DNA of 64,000 nucleotides from an uncultured Ferrovibrio sp. (GTDB taxonomy: Bacteria > Pseudomonadota > Alphaproteobacteria > Ferrovibrionales > Ferrovibrionaceae). The DNA lies in contig NZ_CALGPC010000002.1 in NCBI RefSeq assembly GCF_937960835.1, positions 186,001-250,000 of the forward strand. The letters are read 5' to 3'. A program made the translations under genes and the position numbers. Below are positions 16,543 to 25,173 of this stretch, piece by piece; position 1 is the first letter of the stretch, and each line of letters begins with the position of its first letter. A model generated the notes under the pieces. That model was not told where the DNA came from. It worked only from the letters and a program-made list of their open reading frames with translations, and did not search any database.

Positions 16543-18063
16543 TCACTGACCTCGCCCGGCGCGGCTGGCGAAACGTTCGGCCTCCTCGGCGGCACGGATC
16601 AGCGCTTTGGCTTTGTTGACGCATTCAATGTGTTCGGACATCGGGTCGCTGTCGGCGACGATGCCGGCCCCGGCCTGCACATACATGGTGCCGTCCTTCA
16701 CCAGGGCCGTGCGCAGGGTGATGCAGGTATCCATCGAGCCGTTGGCTGAGAAATAGCCGACGCCGCCGGCATAGAAGCTGCGCCGCACCGGCTCCAGCTC
16801 GTCGATGATCTCCATCGCGCGCACCTTCGGCGCACCGGAAACGGTACCAGCCGGAAAGCCCGCGAAAAGGGCATCCAGCGCGTCCAAATCGGGGCGGATC
16901 TTGCCCTCGACATTGGAGACGATGTGCATGACGTGGCTGTAGCGCTCGATGATGTTGCGCTCGGTGACCTTCACGGTGCCGATCTGCGATACGCGGCCGA
17001 CATCGTTGCGCCCGAGATCAAGCAGCATCAGATGTTCGGCCAGTTCCTTCGGATCGCTCAGCAGATCCTCGGCCAATGACTGGTCTTCTGCCGGCGTCGC
17101 TCCGCGCTTGCGGGTGCCGGCGATGGGGCGCACGGTCACCACTTCATCGCGCAGGCGCACGAGAATCTCGGGCGACGAGCCGACGAGGCAGGGGCCGCCG
17201 AGATTGAGATAGAACATGAAGGGCGAGGGGTTGGTCCGCCGCAGCGCGCGATACAGCGCAAACGGCGGCAGGCGGAAGGGGATGCTGAACCGCTGGCCCA
17301 CCACCACCTGGAAGATGTCGCCGGCGGCGATGTATTCCTTCGCCTTGCGGACCATCTCCATATAGTCCTCGGGTGACATGTTCGATTGCGGCTCGGGCAG
17401 GGCGCCGAGATCGGCGATCTGATCGCGCACGGCGCCCAGCGGCCGGTCGAGATCGGCGACGATATCGGCCAGGCGTTCGCTGGCCAGCGAATAGGCGGAG
17501 CGCGCATCCATGCCGGCCTTGGGCCGCACCGGCGTGACCACGGTGATCATGTCCAGCACGGAATCAAAGATCGCCATCACGGTCGGCCGCATGAACAGGC
17601 CATCCGGCAGCCCAAGCGGATCGGGGTTAGTGTCCGGCACCTTCGGTTCGATCAGCCGCACCATGTCGTAGCCCATGAAGCCGACGAGGCCGGCTGCCAT
17701 GGGCGGAAGATTATTCGGCAGGTCGATATGGCTTTCGGCCAGCAGCTGCCGCAGGCTTTGCAGCGTCGGCTCCTTGCAGGGCTCGAAGCTCTCCTGATCG
17801 AAACGGGCGTTGCGGTTGATCTCGGCCTTCTGGCCCTTGCAGCGCCAGAGCAGATCAGGCTTCAGGCCGATGATCGAATAGCGGCCGCGCACCGCGCCGC
17901 CTTCGATCGATTCCAGCAGGCAAGACCAGGGGCGGGTATCGGCCAGTTTCAGAAATGCGGAAACCGGCGTCTCCAGGTCGGCCACCAGCTGAGTCGACAG
18001 GACCTGCGCTTCGCCCGCCATGTAGCGTTGCGCGAAGGTCGCATAATCGGGCGTGATCTTCAT
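16543..18063 (-). CDS. trpE: anthranilate synthase component I
   Basis: This 506-residue enzyme converts chorismate to anthranilate, using ammonia from TrpG. The N-terminal domain has the LLESIEGG tryptophan-feedback region (about residue 50). The chorismate-binding domain shows VGSSPEILVRL, RPIAGTRKRGATPAED, LLDLGRNDVGRV, FPAGTVSGAPKVRAMEII and YAGGVGYFSANGSMDTC. The usual partner genes trpG, trpD and trpC do not follow here. It starts 16 bases after the ppiD stop, so the two are probably cotranscribed. Confidence 0.96.
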   Translation of the reverse strand: MKITPDYATFAQRYMAGEAQVLSTQLVADLETPVSAFLKLADTRPWSCLLESIEGGAVRGRYSIIGLKPDLLWRCKGQKAEINRNARFDQESFEPCKEPTLQSLRQLLAESHIDLPNNLPPMAAGLVGFMGYDMVRLIEPKVPDTNPDPLGLPDGLFMRPTVMAIFDSVLDMITVVTPVRPKAGMDARSAYSLASERLADIVADLDRPLGAVRDQIADLGALPEPQSNMSPEDYMEMVRKAKEYIAAGDIFQVVVGQRFSIPFRLPPFALYRALRRTNPSPFMFYLNLGGPCLVGSSPEILVRLRDEVVTVRPIAGTRKRGATPAEDQSLAEDLLSDPKELAEHLMLLDLGRNDVGRVSQIGTVKVTERNIIERYSHVMHIVSNVEGKIRPDLDALDALFAGFPAGTVSGAPKVRAMEIIDELEPVRRSFYAGGVGYFSANGSMDTCITLRTALVKDGTMYVQAGAGIVADSDPMSEHIECVNKAKALIRAAEEAERFASRAGRGQ

Positions 18064-18079
18064 GCGATTACCGGGCGGA

Positions 18080-19996
18080 TCAGAAACCGGCAGCGCGCGC
18101 CCGCGCAGCCGGATCGACCTTCACGCCGATCTCCTGCTGCAAGGCCTGACGGTATTGCTGCACCAGATCCTGCGCCATGCTGCTGGCAAGCTGCTGGACC
18201 GTCTGGTCGCGCTGGCTGGCGATGGCGGCGGGATCGGCAGGCTCGATCCGGCTGAGGCGGGCGACGACGGCGCTGTTGGGCGTAATGCCGGGCGCGCTCG
18301 CGGCCGGGCCGGTGACGACCTCGCCGGGCTGCTTGGCATTAAACAGCGCCGAGACGACCACCGGCGACAGGGCGCGCTCGGCCGGCTGGCCGCTACGTGT
18401 CAGCGGCGCGCTGAGCTGCACGGCGGCGCCGATGGCGGCGGCTTCCTTGGCAAGGTCGCCGCCATTGCGCACGCGCTCGGCGATCTGGCGGGCCTGTTCA
18501 GCCGCGGCATCCGCGCGGTCGCGCTGTTGCAGGCGGGCAACGACATCGCTCTTCACGTCATCCAGCGGCCGCAGGGCAGCAGGCGTCACGCCGGTCACCT
18601 TCAGCACGATCAGGCCGCCATCGGGCTGATCGACGATATGCGGCTCGGATTCGGTGTCGAGATCGAAGGCCTGCGCCAGGAAATCCGGCTGGGCCGGCAA
18701 GCCTTCCACCGGCTTGCCCTGCTTGTCGCGGCCCTGGGCGTCGATGTCCGCAGCGGTGCGCAGTTCGGCACCCTGCGCCTTCACGATCTCTTCGATGGTG
18801 GCGCCACCGGCGATCTGGTCGTCGATCTGAGCGCGCAGCTTGCCCATCTCGTCATTGGCTTTGGTCAGCGCAATCTGCTGGCGCAGTTCGGCCTTGGCTT
18901 CCTCGAAGCTCTTGGTGCTGCCTGGCTGGACGGCGGTCACGCGAACCACATGCCAGCCGAAGGGGGAAGTGACCGGCTCGCCCACCTTGTTCACATCCAG
19001 GCCGAACACGGCATTGGCAATCGCCGCCGGCAGGGCATCCTTGGTCACGCTGCCCAGCTTGACGTCTTCCGGCTTCAGCTTCTGGGTGCGCGCGGCCATG
19101 GCGAGGAAATCCTCACCCTTCTGCACGGCCTCATACGCCGCCTTGGCCTCGGCTTCGGTGGGGAAGACGACCTGTTCGACGTCGCGCTTCTCCTGCGTCA
19201 CATAGGCCTGCTTGTTGGCCTCGTACTCGTCGCGCAGTTCGTCCTCGGCGACCTCGATCTTGGCTGCGCGGTCGGCGGGCGTGATCTGGAACCAGGCGAC
19301 GCTGCGGCGTTCCGGCGCGGTGAAGGCCGCGGGATTGGCCTTGTAATATTCCTCGATCTTCTCATCGGTCGGGGCCGGCGGTGCCGGCAGCTTGGCAGCG
19401 TCGACCACGACGAATTCCGCCAGCCGCCGCTCCAGGCGGTAGCCCAGGATGGTGTCGGCCATCTGCGTCGGCGCGGTGGCCATGCTGCCGAACAGGCTGC
19501 CCAGCAGGCGCGTGCGCGCCAGTTCCTGCGTCAGCACGGAGACCAGCATCGCTTCGGAATAGCCTTCCTGGCGGAGGTAATTCTCGAAGGCGAAGCGGTC
19601 GAACTGCCCGGTCGGGCCCTTGAATGCCGGCGCGTTCATGATCGCGTGGCGGACATCGACCTCGGTGATCGTCAGGCCCAGATCCTTGGCCGCCTGCTGA
19701 TAGAGGCGGTCTTCGATCAGACGGTTCAGGACGTTCTCATCCAGGCCAAGCTGGCGGGCCTGCTCGGCGGTGAAGTTGCCGCCGAAGCGGCGCTGCAGCC
19801 CGGTCAGTTCACGGCGCCAGGCATCGGCATATTCCGGCTGGCCGATTTCCGCGTCACCCACCTTCGCCACCGGGGCGTTGGTGCCGAAATTGGTGATGTA
19901 GTCGCCGATGCCCCAGGCGCCGAAACTGAGGACGAGCAGGACCATCAGTCCCTTGGCGACCCAGGAGGCCGCGCCCTTACGCATCTGCTGCAGCAT
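18080..19996 (-). CDS. ppiD: peptidyl-prolyl cis-trans isomerase D (PpiD/SurA-N type)
   Basis: This 638-residue periplasmic folding factor is anchored by one N-terminal membrane segment (about 14-33, VAKGLMVLLVLSFGAWGIGD). The N-terminal chaperone region has VLNRLIEDRLYQQAAKDLGL; a central parvulin-like domain follows (EKRDVEQVVFPTEAEAKAAY to SPFGWHVVRVTAV), then a C-terminal helical domain. It assists outer-membrane and secreted protein folding near the Sec translocon. It is divergent from tpiA and upstream of trpE, a common alphaproteobacterial arrangement. Confidence 0.92.
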   Translation of the reverse strand: MLQQMRKGAASWVAKGLMVLLVLSFGAWGIGDYITNFGTNAPVAKVGDAEIGQPEYADAWRRELTGLQRRFGGNFTAEQARQLGLDENVLNRLIEDRLYQQAAKDLGLTITEVDVRHAIMNAPAFKGPTGQFDRFAFENYLRQEGYSEAMLVSVLTQELARTRLLGSLFGSMATAPTQMADTILGYRLERRLAEFVVVDAAKLPAPPAPTDEKIEEYYKANPAAFTAPERRSVAWFQITPADRAAKIEVAEDELRDEYEANKQAYVTQEKRDVEQVVFPTEAEAKAAYEAVQKGEDFLAMAARTQKLKPEDVKLGSVTKDALPAAIANAVFGLDVNKVGEPVTSPFGWHVVRVTAVQPGSTKSFEEAKAELRQQIALTKANDEMGKLRAQIDDQIAGGATIEEIVKAQGAELRTAADIDAQGRDKQGKPVEGLPAQPDFLAQAFDLDTESEPHIVDQPDGGLIVLKVTGVTPAALRPLDDVKSDVVARLQQRDRADAAAEQARQIAERVRNGGDLAKEAAAIGAAVQLSAPLTRSGQPAERALSPVVVSALFNAKQPGEVVTGPAASAPGITPNSAVVARLSRIEPADPAAIASQRDQTVQQLASSMAQDLVQQYRQALQQEIGVKVDPAARARAAGF

Positions 19997-20156
19997 GAAA
20001 GCACCTAAAAAGTGAAGCGAAACAATAGCTCCGGAGCAGTTCCGGAATGGCCGCGCATACTAAAGGCGGGGCAGGGTGGCGGCAAGGTGCCCGGCTTTGC
20101 CTTTCCCAGCGGATATTGCTAGGACAGGCAGGGATTCCAGACAGAAAGAGGTGATC

Positions 20157-20906
20157 ATGGCGGCGCGTCAGCCCCTTATCGTCGGCAATTGGAAGATGAA
20201 CGGTCTGCAGGCCAGCCTGGCCGAAGCCAAGGCGCTGGCTGAGAAGGCCGCAGCGCAGAAACCCGTCGCCGAACTCGGCCTCTGCCCGCCGGCGACGCTG
20301 GTGGCTGTCATGGCCGCTACGCTGAAGGGCAGCCCTGTCGGGGTCGGCGGCCAGGATTGCCATGCCAAGGCCTCGGGCGCCCATACCGGCGACATCTCGG
20401 CGGAGATGCTGAAGGATGCCGGCGCGACCTATGTGATCGTCGGCCATTCCGAGCGCCGGGCGGATCACGGCGAGAGTGATGAGATCGTCCGCGCCAAGGG
20501 CCAGGCAGCCCATCGCGCCGGACTGGTCGCCATCGTCTGCGTCGGCGAGACGCTGGCGCAGCGCGATGCGGGCGAGACCCTGAAGGTCGTCTCCGGCCAG
20601 GTGCGCGCCTCGCTGCCCGACGATGCGACGGCGGCGAATACGGTTGTCGCCTACGAGCCGGTCTGGGCGATCGGCACCGGCCGCACGCCGACGGTGGAGC
20701 AGGTGGCCGAGGTGCATGCCGCGATCCGCCAGGACCTGATGGCGCGCTTCGACGACGGCGCGAATTTCCGCATCCTCTATGGCGGATCGGTGAAGCCTGA
20801 CAATGCCAAGCAGCTCATGGCCGTGGCCGATGTCGATGGCGCTCTGGTCGGCGGAGCTAGCTTAAAAGTCAGTGACTTCTGGCCAATCATTGAAGCGAAA
20901 AATTAG
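20157..20906 (+). CDS. tpiA: triose-phosphate isomerase
   Basis: This 249-residue glycolytic enzyme interconverts dihydroxyacetone phosphate and glyceraldehyde 3-phosphate. The catalytic residues are visible: Lys in VGNWKMNG (about 13), His in VIVGHSERR, Glu in AYEPVWAIGTG, and the phosphate-binding LYGGSVKPDNA loop. The start is ATG 20157, 7 bases after an AAGAGG ribosome-binding site. In many alphaproteobacteria secG follows directly; here the next backbone gene is 12 kb away. Confidence 0.97.
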   Translation: MAARQPLIVGNWKMNGLQASLAEAKALAEKAAAQKPVAELGLCPPATLVAVMAATLKGSPVGVGGQDCHAKASGAHTGDISAEMLKDAGATYVIVGHSERRADHGESDEIVRAKGQAAHRAGLVAIVCVGETLAQRDAGETLKVVSGQVRASLPDDATAANTVVAYEPVWAIGTGRTPTVEQVAEVHAAIRQDLMARFDDGANFRILYGGSVKPDNAKQLMAVADVDGALVGGASLKVSDFWPIIEAKN

Positions 20907-20924
20907 TTCAAGAGATGGCGCAGA

Positions 20925-21950
20925 ATGGGCATCGAACAGCGTGATCAGGACGGCAGGCTGGCGGCCTTGAAGAAGGTCGCGGAGACCTTTGCCGTCTCGG
21001 TCACGCCGCATCTGCAGGCGCAGATCGATCCCGCCGATCCAAAGGATCCCATTGCGCGCCAGTTTCTGCCCGATACGGCCGAGCTGACCACTTACGAGCA
21101 CGAGCGCGCCGATCCCATCGGCGATGACAGCCACAGCCCGGTGGCGGGCATCGTGCATCGCTACCCCGACCGGGTGCTGCTCAAGCTGGTCAATGTCTGC
21201 CCTGTCTATTGCCGCTTCTGCTTCCGCCGCGAGATGGTCGGGCCCGGCAGCAGGGGCCTCAATGCCGAGCAGCTCGATGCGGCCATCGACTACATCGCCC
21301 AGCATCCGGCGATCTGGGAGGTCATCCTCACCGGCGGCGATCCGCTGATCGTTTCGGCACGGCGGCTGGCCGAGGTGATGCGGCGGCTGGATGCGATACC
21401 GCATCTGGGCGTGATCCGGCTGCATTCCCGTGTGCCGGTGGTCGACCCCGAGCGCATCACGCCCGAACTGGTCGCGGCGATGAAGCAGACCGGCAAGGCC
21501 GTGTGGCTGCTGCTGCATGCCAACCATGCCCGAGAATTCGTGCCTGAGGCCCGGGCCGCCATCGCCCGTCTGGTCGATGCCGGCATTCCGGTGCTAGGCC
21601 AGTCGGTGCTGCTGAAAGGCGTCAACGACAGTCCTGCGGCGCTGACCGACCTGTTCAAGACGATGGTCGCCAACCGCATCAAGCCGCATTACCTGCATCA
21701 CGGCGATCTGGCGCGCGGCACAAGTCATTTCCGCGTCAGCCTGGAAGAGGGGCAGAAGCTGATGCGCCGCCTGCGCGGCCATGTCTCCGGCCTGGCGCAG
21801 CCGACCTACATCCTCGATATCCCCGGCGGCCATGGCAAAGTGCCGGTCGGCCCGGTCTATGCCGAACCGCAGGAGGATGGCGGCTGGACTGTCACCGATC
21901 CCTGGGGCTGTACACACCACTATGCAGATCCTGCGGTGGACGAGGATTAG
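20925..21950 (+). CDS. epmB: EF-P lysine 2,3-aminomutase-like radical SAM protein (EpmB/KamA family)
   Basis: This 341-residue radical SAM enzyme has the cluster motif CPVYCRFCFRR near residue 90, followed by EVILTGGDPL and HSRVPVVDPERITP, typical of the KamA/EpmB group. Its length equals EpmB (about 342) rather than catabolic KamA (about 416), so it more probably isomerises lysine for modification of elongation factor P than degrades lysine. epmA and efp are not nearby. It starts 18 bases after the tpiA stop and may ride on its transcript. Confidence 0.8.
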   Translation: MGIEQRDQDGRLAALKKVAETFAVSVTPHLQAQIDPADPKDPIARQFLPDTAELTTYEHERADPIGDDSHSPVAGIVHRYPDRVLLKLVNVCPVYCRFCFRREMVGPGSRGLNAEQLDAAIDYIAQHPAIWEVILTGGDPLIVSARRLAEVMRRLDAIPHLGVIRLHSRVPVVDPERITPELVAAMKQTGKAVWLLLHANHAREFVPEARAAIARLVDAGIPVLGQSVLLKGVNDSPAALTDLFKTMVANRIKPHYLHHGDLARGTSHFRVSLEEGQKLMRRLRGHVSGLAQPTYILDIPGGHGKVPVGPVYAEPQEDGGWTVTDPWGCTHHYADPAVDED

Positions 21951-21981
21951 CAGGCACAACAGCGGAGCGGTTGGCGTGATG

Positions 21982-21997
21982 GCAGTGATATCACTGC
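21982..21997. promoter_or_regulatory. 16-base perfect palindrome
   Basis: GCAGTGATATCACTGC is a perfect palindrome 31 bases after the epmB-like stop. It could be an operator for the transporter gene downstream or a short terminator stem; the nearest T-run (22011-22017) is 13 bases away. Confidence 0.4.
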
Positions 21998-22019
21998 AAT
22001 CAAATCGGCCTTTTTTTGA

Positions 22020-22120
22020 GTCCGCTTGGGTTCGTTTGGAACCGTTCCGGCCCATTTGAGCCGTTCGATACTGTTTCAGGTCCGTTTGTGACTGTCTTGG
22101 GTTCGTTTGAGCCCGTTGGT
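22020..22120. repeat. degenerate TTCGTTTG / GTTTGAGCC repeat cluster
   Basis: Four to five related units lie in this 100-base stretch. The two best copies (22026-22046 and 22097-22117) share TTGGGTTCGTTTG and match at 18 of 21 positions; intermediate units contain CATTTGAGCCGTT and CCGTTTGTGACTGT. It is non-coding and lies about 100 bases upstream of the DASS transporter start. Confidence 0.5.
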
Positions 22121-22219
22121 CACATCACGCAGCCACGTCAGAATTGATCCTTCGCAAGGCAAGAAGGCTTAAAAGCGCGGATACTCCAATCTGCATATTG
22201 TACCGGTTGGAGCAGTGCC

Positions 22220-23728
22220 ATGGCCACCACAGAGACAAAATCCTCAGCGCCCGCTGTCGCCACACGGCCGGGCTGGTTCCGTGCCTATTGGAAACTGCTG
22301 CTCGCCGTCGCCGGACTGATCGCCGTTCTGCTGCTGCCAACGCCGGCGGGATTGCCGGTGGCAGGGCAGTATATGCTGGCCGTCCTGGTCTTTGCCGTGG
22401 CCGTGTGGATGACTGAGGCACTGGATTATGCCGTCTCGGCCGTCGTGATCGCGGGGCTGATGTCGGTGCTGCTCGGTTTTGCGCCGAACCCTGCCAATCC
22501 AGGTGCCTTGATGGGCACCAGCGCAGGCCTGGGCCTGGCCTTCAGCGGTTTTTCCAATTCCGGACTGGCACTGGTGGCATCCGCGCTGTTTCTCGCCGCC
22601 GCCATGACGGCGACCGGTCTGGACAAGCGCATCGCGCTGACCATCCTCTCGCGGGTCGGCACGGATACGCGCCAGGTGATGATCGGCCTCATTCTGGTCG
22701 GCTTCGTCATCTCTTTCCTGGTGCCGTCCACGACCGCCCGCGTGGCCTGTCTGGTGCCGATCACGCTCGGGATCATCGCCGCCTTCGGCGTCGAGCGCCG
22801 CAGCCGCTTTGCCGGCATGCTGATGATCATCACCGTGCAGACGGCCAGCATCTGGAATGTCGGCATCAAGACGGCGGCGGCGCAGAACATGGTGGCGATC
22901 GGCTTCATCGAGAAGATGCTGCACACCACCATCACCTGGCTGGACTGGTTCATTGCCGCGGCACCTTTCGGCGTGGTGATGTCGATTGCCCTTTACTTCA
23001 TCATGAACTGGATGATGCCGCCGGAGATGCGCAGCGTGCCGGGCGGACGCGACGGCATCCGCAAGTCGCTGGCTGAGCTCGGACCGATGAAGCTGTCGGA
23101 GAAGAAGCTGCTGGCGCTGTCTCTGACCCTGCTGGCCTTCTGGGCGACCGAAGGTGTGCTGCACAGGATCGATACCAGCACCACAACCGTTGTCGCCGTT
23201 GCGCTGATGTTCATGCCCGGCATCGGCATCATGACCTGGAAAGAGGCGCAGCCGCGCATACCCTGGGGCACCATCGTGCTGTTCGGTGTCGGCATCAGTC
23301 TTGGCAGCGCGCTTCTGCAGACCAAGGGCGCAAGCTGGCTTGCTCAGATGCTGGTGAAGCTGCTGGGGCTGGAGCAGGCGACGGCCCTGTTCATCCTCGG
23401 CACCATGAGCCTGTTCCTGATCGTGATCCATCTCGGTTTTGCGAGCGCCACGGCACTGGCTTCGGCAATGATCCCGATTGTCATCGCCGTGCTGCAGAAC
23501 GTCATCACGCCGGGTATCAACGTGGTCGGCATGACCATGCTGATGCAGTTCATGGTCAGCTTTGGCTTCATCCTGGTGGTGAATGCGCCGCAGAACATGG
23601 TGGCCTACGGCACCGACACGTTTGCCGCGCGCGACTTCATCCGCACCGGCCTGGCGATCACGGTGGTGGGCTTCCTGCTGGTGATGCTGCTCGGCGCAAC
23701 CTACTGGCGCTGGCTGGGATACGTGTAA
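22220..23728 (+). CDS. DASS-family anion:sodium symporter (SLC13-like)
   Basis: This 502-residue inner-membrane protein has about 12 hydrophobic segments and the two re-entrant motifs of the divalent anion:Na+ symporter family, seen as LVPSTTARVACLVPI near residue 170 and VVNAPQNMVAYGTDTF near 460. Substrates in the family include C4-dicarboxylates, tartrate, citrate and sulfate; none can be picked from sequence alone. It is convergent with an AraC-type regulator gene, which may control it. Confidence 0.87.
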   Translation: MATTETKSSAPAVATRPGWFRAYWKLLLAVAGLIAVLLLPTPAGLPVAGQYMLAVLVFAVAVWMTEALDYAVSAVVIAGLMSVLLGFAPNPANPGALMGTSAGLGLAFSGFSNSGLALVASALFLAAAMTATGLDKRIALTILSRVGTDTRQVMIGLILVGFVISFLVPSTTARVACLVPITLGIIAAFGVERRSRFAGMLMIITVQTASIWNVGIKTAAAQNMVAIGFIEKMLHTTITWLDWFIAAAPFGVVMSIALYFIMNWMMPPEMRSVPGGRDGIRKSLAELGPMKLSEKKLLALSLTLLAFWATEGVLHRIDTSTTTVVAVALMFMPGIGIMTWKEAQPRIPWGTIVLFGVGISLGSALLQTKGASWLAQMLVKLLGLEQATALFILGTMSLFLIVIHLGFASATALASAMIPIVIAVLQNVITPGINVVGMTMLMQFMVSFGFILVVNAPQNMVAYGTDTFAARDFIRTGLAITVVGFLLVMLLGATYWRWLGYV

Positions 23729-23749
23729 GGAAGTACGCGTAAGAGAAGA

Positions 23750-23771
23750 GGGGGGCGTCAGCGCGCCCCCC
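23750..23771. terminator. hairpin between convergent transporter and araC genes
   Basis: GGGGGGCG (23750-23757) pairs perfectly with CGCCCCCC (23764-23771). It lies 22 bases after the transporter stop and includes the stop codon of the convergent araC gene. It has no T-run but could slow both transcripts. Confidence 0.45.
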
Positions 23772-24792
23772 AGGCTTCCAGCAGCCATTGATGCATCGGA
23801 TGTTCGCCGGAAGAGCCGGGCAGCCGCGGGGCAGCCTCGCGCACCTTGCTGGGGCTCATCCCGTAATGGGCGCGGAAGACGCGCGAGAAATGCGACTCAT
23901 TGGCGAAGCCGGCCGCATAGGCGATGGAGCCAATGCTGCGCGCGGCGGTATCCGGGCTGCGCAGGGCGGCAAAGGCATGTTCTAGCCGGCGCAGCATGAT
24001 CACCTGGCTGACGCCGCCGCGGGAGGCGAAGGCGCGGTACAGATGCGCGCGCGATACCCGAAGCTCGCGGCACAGGGTATCGGGGCCAAGCGTCTGCACG
24101 CCGATATTGGCGTCGATATAGGCCATCGCCCGCTCCAGCAGGGCCTGGGCCTGCTGGGTCTCGTTTTGCTGCGCAGCTTCCACGACCCCGAACAGACTGC
24201 CTCCGATGGAAGCGGCGATGCTTTTTGAAAGACCAAAAACCTCTGCATTGCCGGCCGTCGGAAGCACTTCCAGCAGGCTGGTCAGGCATGCCGCCAGAAG
24301 CTGCCCGGTTGGCCGGTCTTTGGTGATCACCGTGCCGTGGACATCGGCGGCGGGCATGAAAGGGACCACGAGCTGGCGCGGCAGGAAAAGCATGAGCATG
24401 GAACAGGCGTCGAAACGTGTCGAAAACGGCCGGCTGAGATCGGCGAGGGCGGTATCGCCAGCCTGAAGCGTAACGGAGCGGTCGCCGGCGAGCGCGGTGG
24501 CACCGCCAGAGAAGCAATGCACGATCATGAAATGATCGGCGCTGCGCCGGCACTTCATCCGGTCGCGGACGAATTGCTGCGGCGACATGGTTACCCGGGT
24601 CACCATTAGCCAAGGACTGAGATAGGAAACGGTCTGTCCAAAGAAGGGAGGACTGCCCGGTCCATCGGGCACGATCACGTCGACGACCGGATTTAAATGC
24701 GCTCTCCATTCAGCCAGGCGCTCATGCTCCGGCCACATCTCGGAGCGGAACTCCCAGCGGATGGGGCTCTCTATCAGATGGCTTTCTGCCAT
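23758..24792 (-). CDS. AraC-family transcriptional regulator
   Basis: This 344-residue protein has an N-terminal sensing domain (about 1-220; the SPWLMVTRVTMSPQQF and HFMIVHCFSGG segments resemble the AraC_binding_2 type). Its C-terminal double helix-turn-helix includes LCRELRVSRAHLYRAFASRG and SIAYAAGFANESHFSRVFRA. It probably activates a nearby gene in response to a small aromatic or organic acid; the convergent DASS transporter is a candidate target. A minus-strand TATAAT at 25009-25004 may be its promoter. Confidence 0.88.
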   Translation of the reverse strand: MAESHLIESPIRWEFRSEMWPEHERLAEWRAHLNPVVDVIVPDGPGSPPFFGQTVSYLSPWLMVTRVTMSPQQFVRDRMKCRRSADHFMIVHCFSGGATALAGDRSVTLQAGDTALADLSRPFSTRFDACSMLMLFLPRQLVVPFMPAADVHGTVITKDRPTGQLLAACLTSLLEVLPTAGNAEVFGLSKSIAASIGGSLFGVVEAAQQNETQQAQALLERAMAYIDANIGVQTLGPDTLCRELRVSRAHLYRAFASRGGVSQVIMLRRLEHAFAALRSPDTAARSIGSIAYAAGFANESHFSRVFRAHYGMSPSKVREAAPRLPGSSGEHPMHQWLLEAWGAR

Positions 24793-24973
24793 GTGCTTAC
24801 CCCGCGCTAGATCTGCGCCGTTTCTGGCGCGAAATCAGGATTCCCGAAATTGGTAAAGGAAGGGTTTTGCTGACTGTCTCATTTCCTTGTTCTGAGCATC
24901 TCACCCAGCAATATGCAGCTTGTGTCGGGGCCGGCTTGGCCTCAGGTTGTTCGCGTGTGTCGACTCGCAGTAC

Positions 24974-25026
24974 CCTTCGGTCCGACCCTGAATTGATTAG
25001 GCATTATAGGGGCTCGGCCGAAGGGA
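24974..25026. other. long imperfect hairpin in array-distal flank
   Basis: CCCTTCGG (24974-24981) pairs with CCGAAGGG (25019-25026), CCGA with TCGG, and CCCT with AGGG, giving 16 base pairs interrupted by a one-base and a two-base bulge around an 18-base loop. The minus-strand loop edge contains TATAAT. It may be an operator or promoter element of the araC gene or a structured RNA. Confidence 0.5.
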
Positions 25027-25091
25027 ATGTGAGAGGGGTGGCGGGCCCGGAGGCGGGGAAAGAATTTCGTGTGTCTCCGAATTGCCGATTT

Positions 25092-25119
25092 CCGGTGGCG
25101 GCTGATTGGCCGTCACCGG
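25092..25119. other. 10-base-pair hairpin upstream of CRISPR array
   Basis: CCGGTGGCGG (25092-25101) pairs with CCGTCACCGG (25110-25119) around an 8-base loop, with one G-T pair. It is followed by CAATTATAATTG (25133-25144), a 12-base palindrome that contains a + strand TATAAT 31 bases before the first repeat. No good -35 box was seen. The rest of 24793-25173 shows no gene. Confidence 0.45.
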
Positions 25120-25173
25120 CGCTGCCCGCCCTCAATTATAATTGCAAGCGCTAGTGTTCAGGCTCCCTGTATA

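Noticed and set aside
18053..20008. 651-codon open frame on + opposite ppiD
   Set aside because: Mirror of the well-supported ppiD gene; no conserved motif.
22026..22046. tRNA T-arm
   Set aside because: GGTTCGTTTGGAACC looks like a T-arm fragment, but no acceptor, D-arm or anticodon arm can be drawn around it.
22244..23788. 514-codon open frame on - opposite the DASS transporter
   Set aside because: His/Asp/Gln-rich low-complexity antisense of a membrane protein gene.
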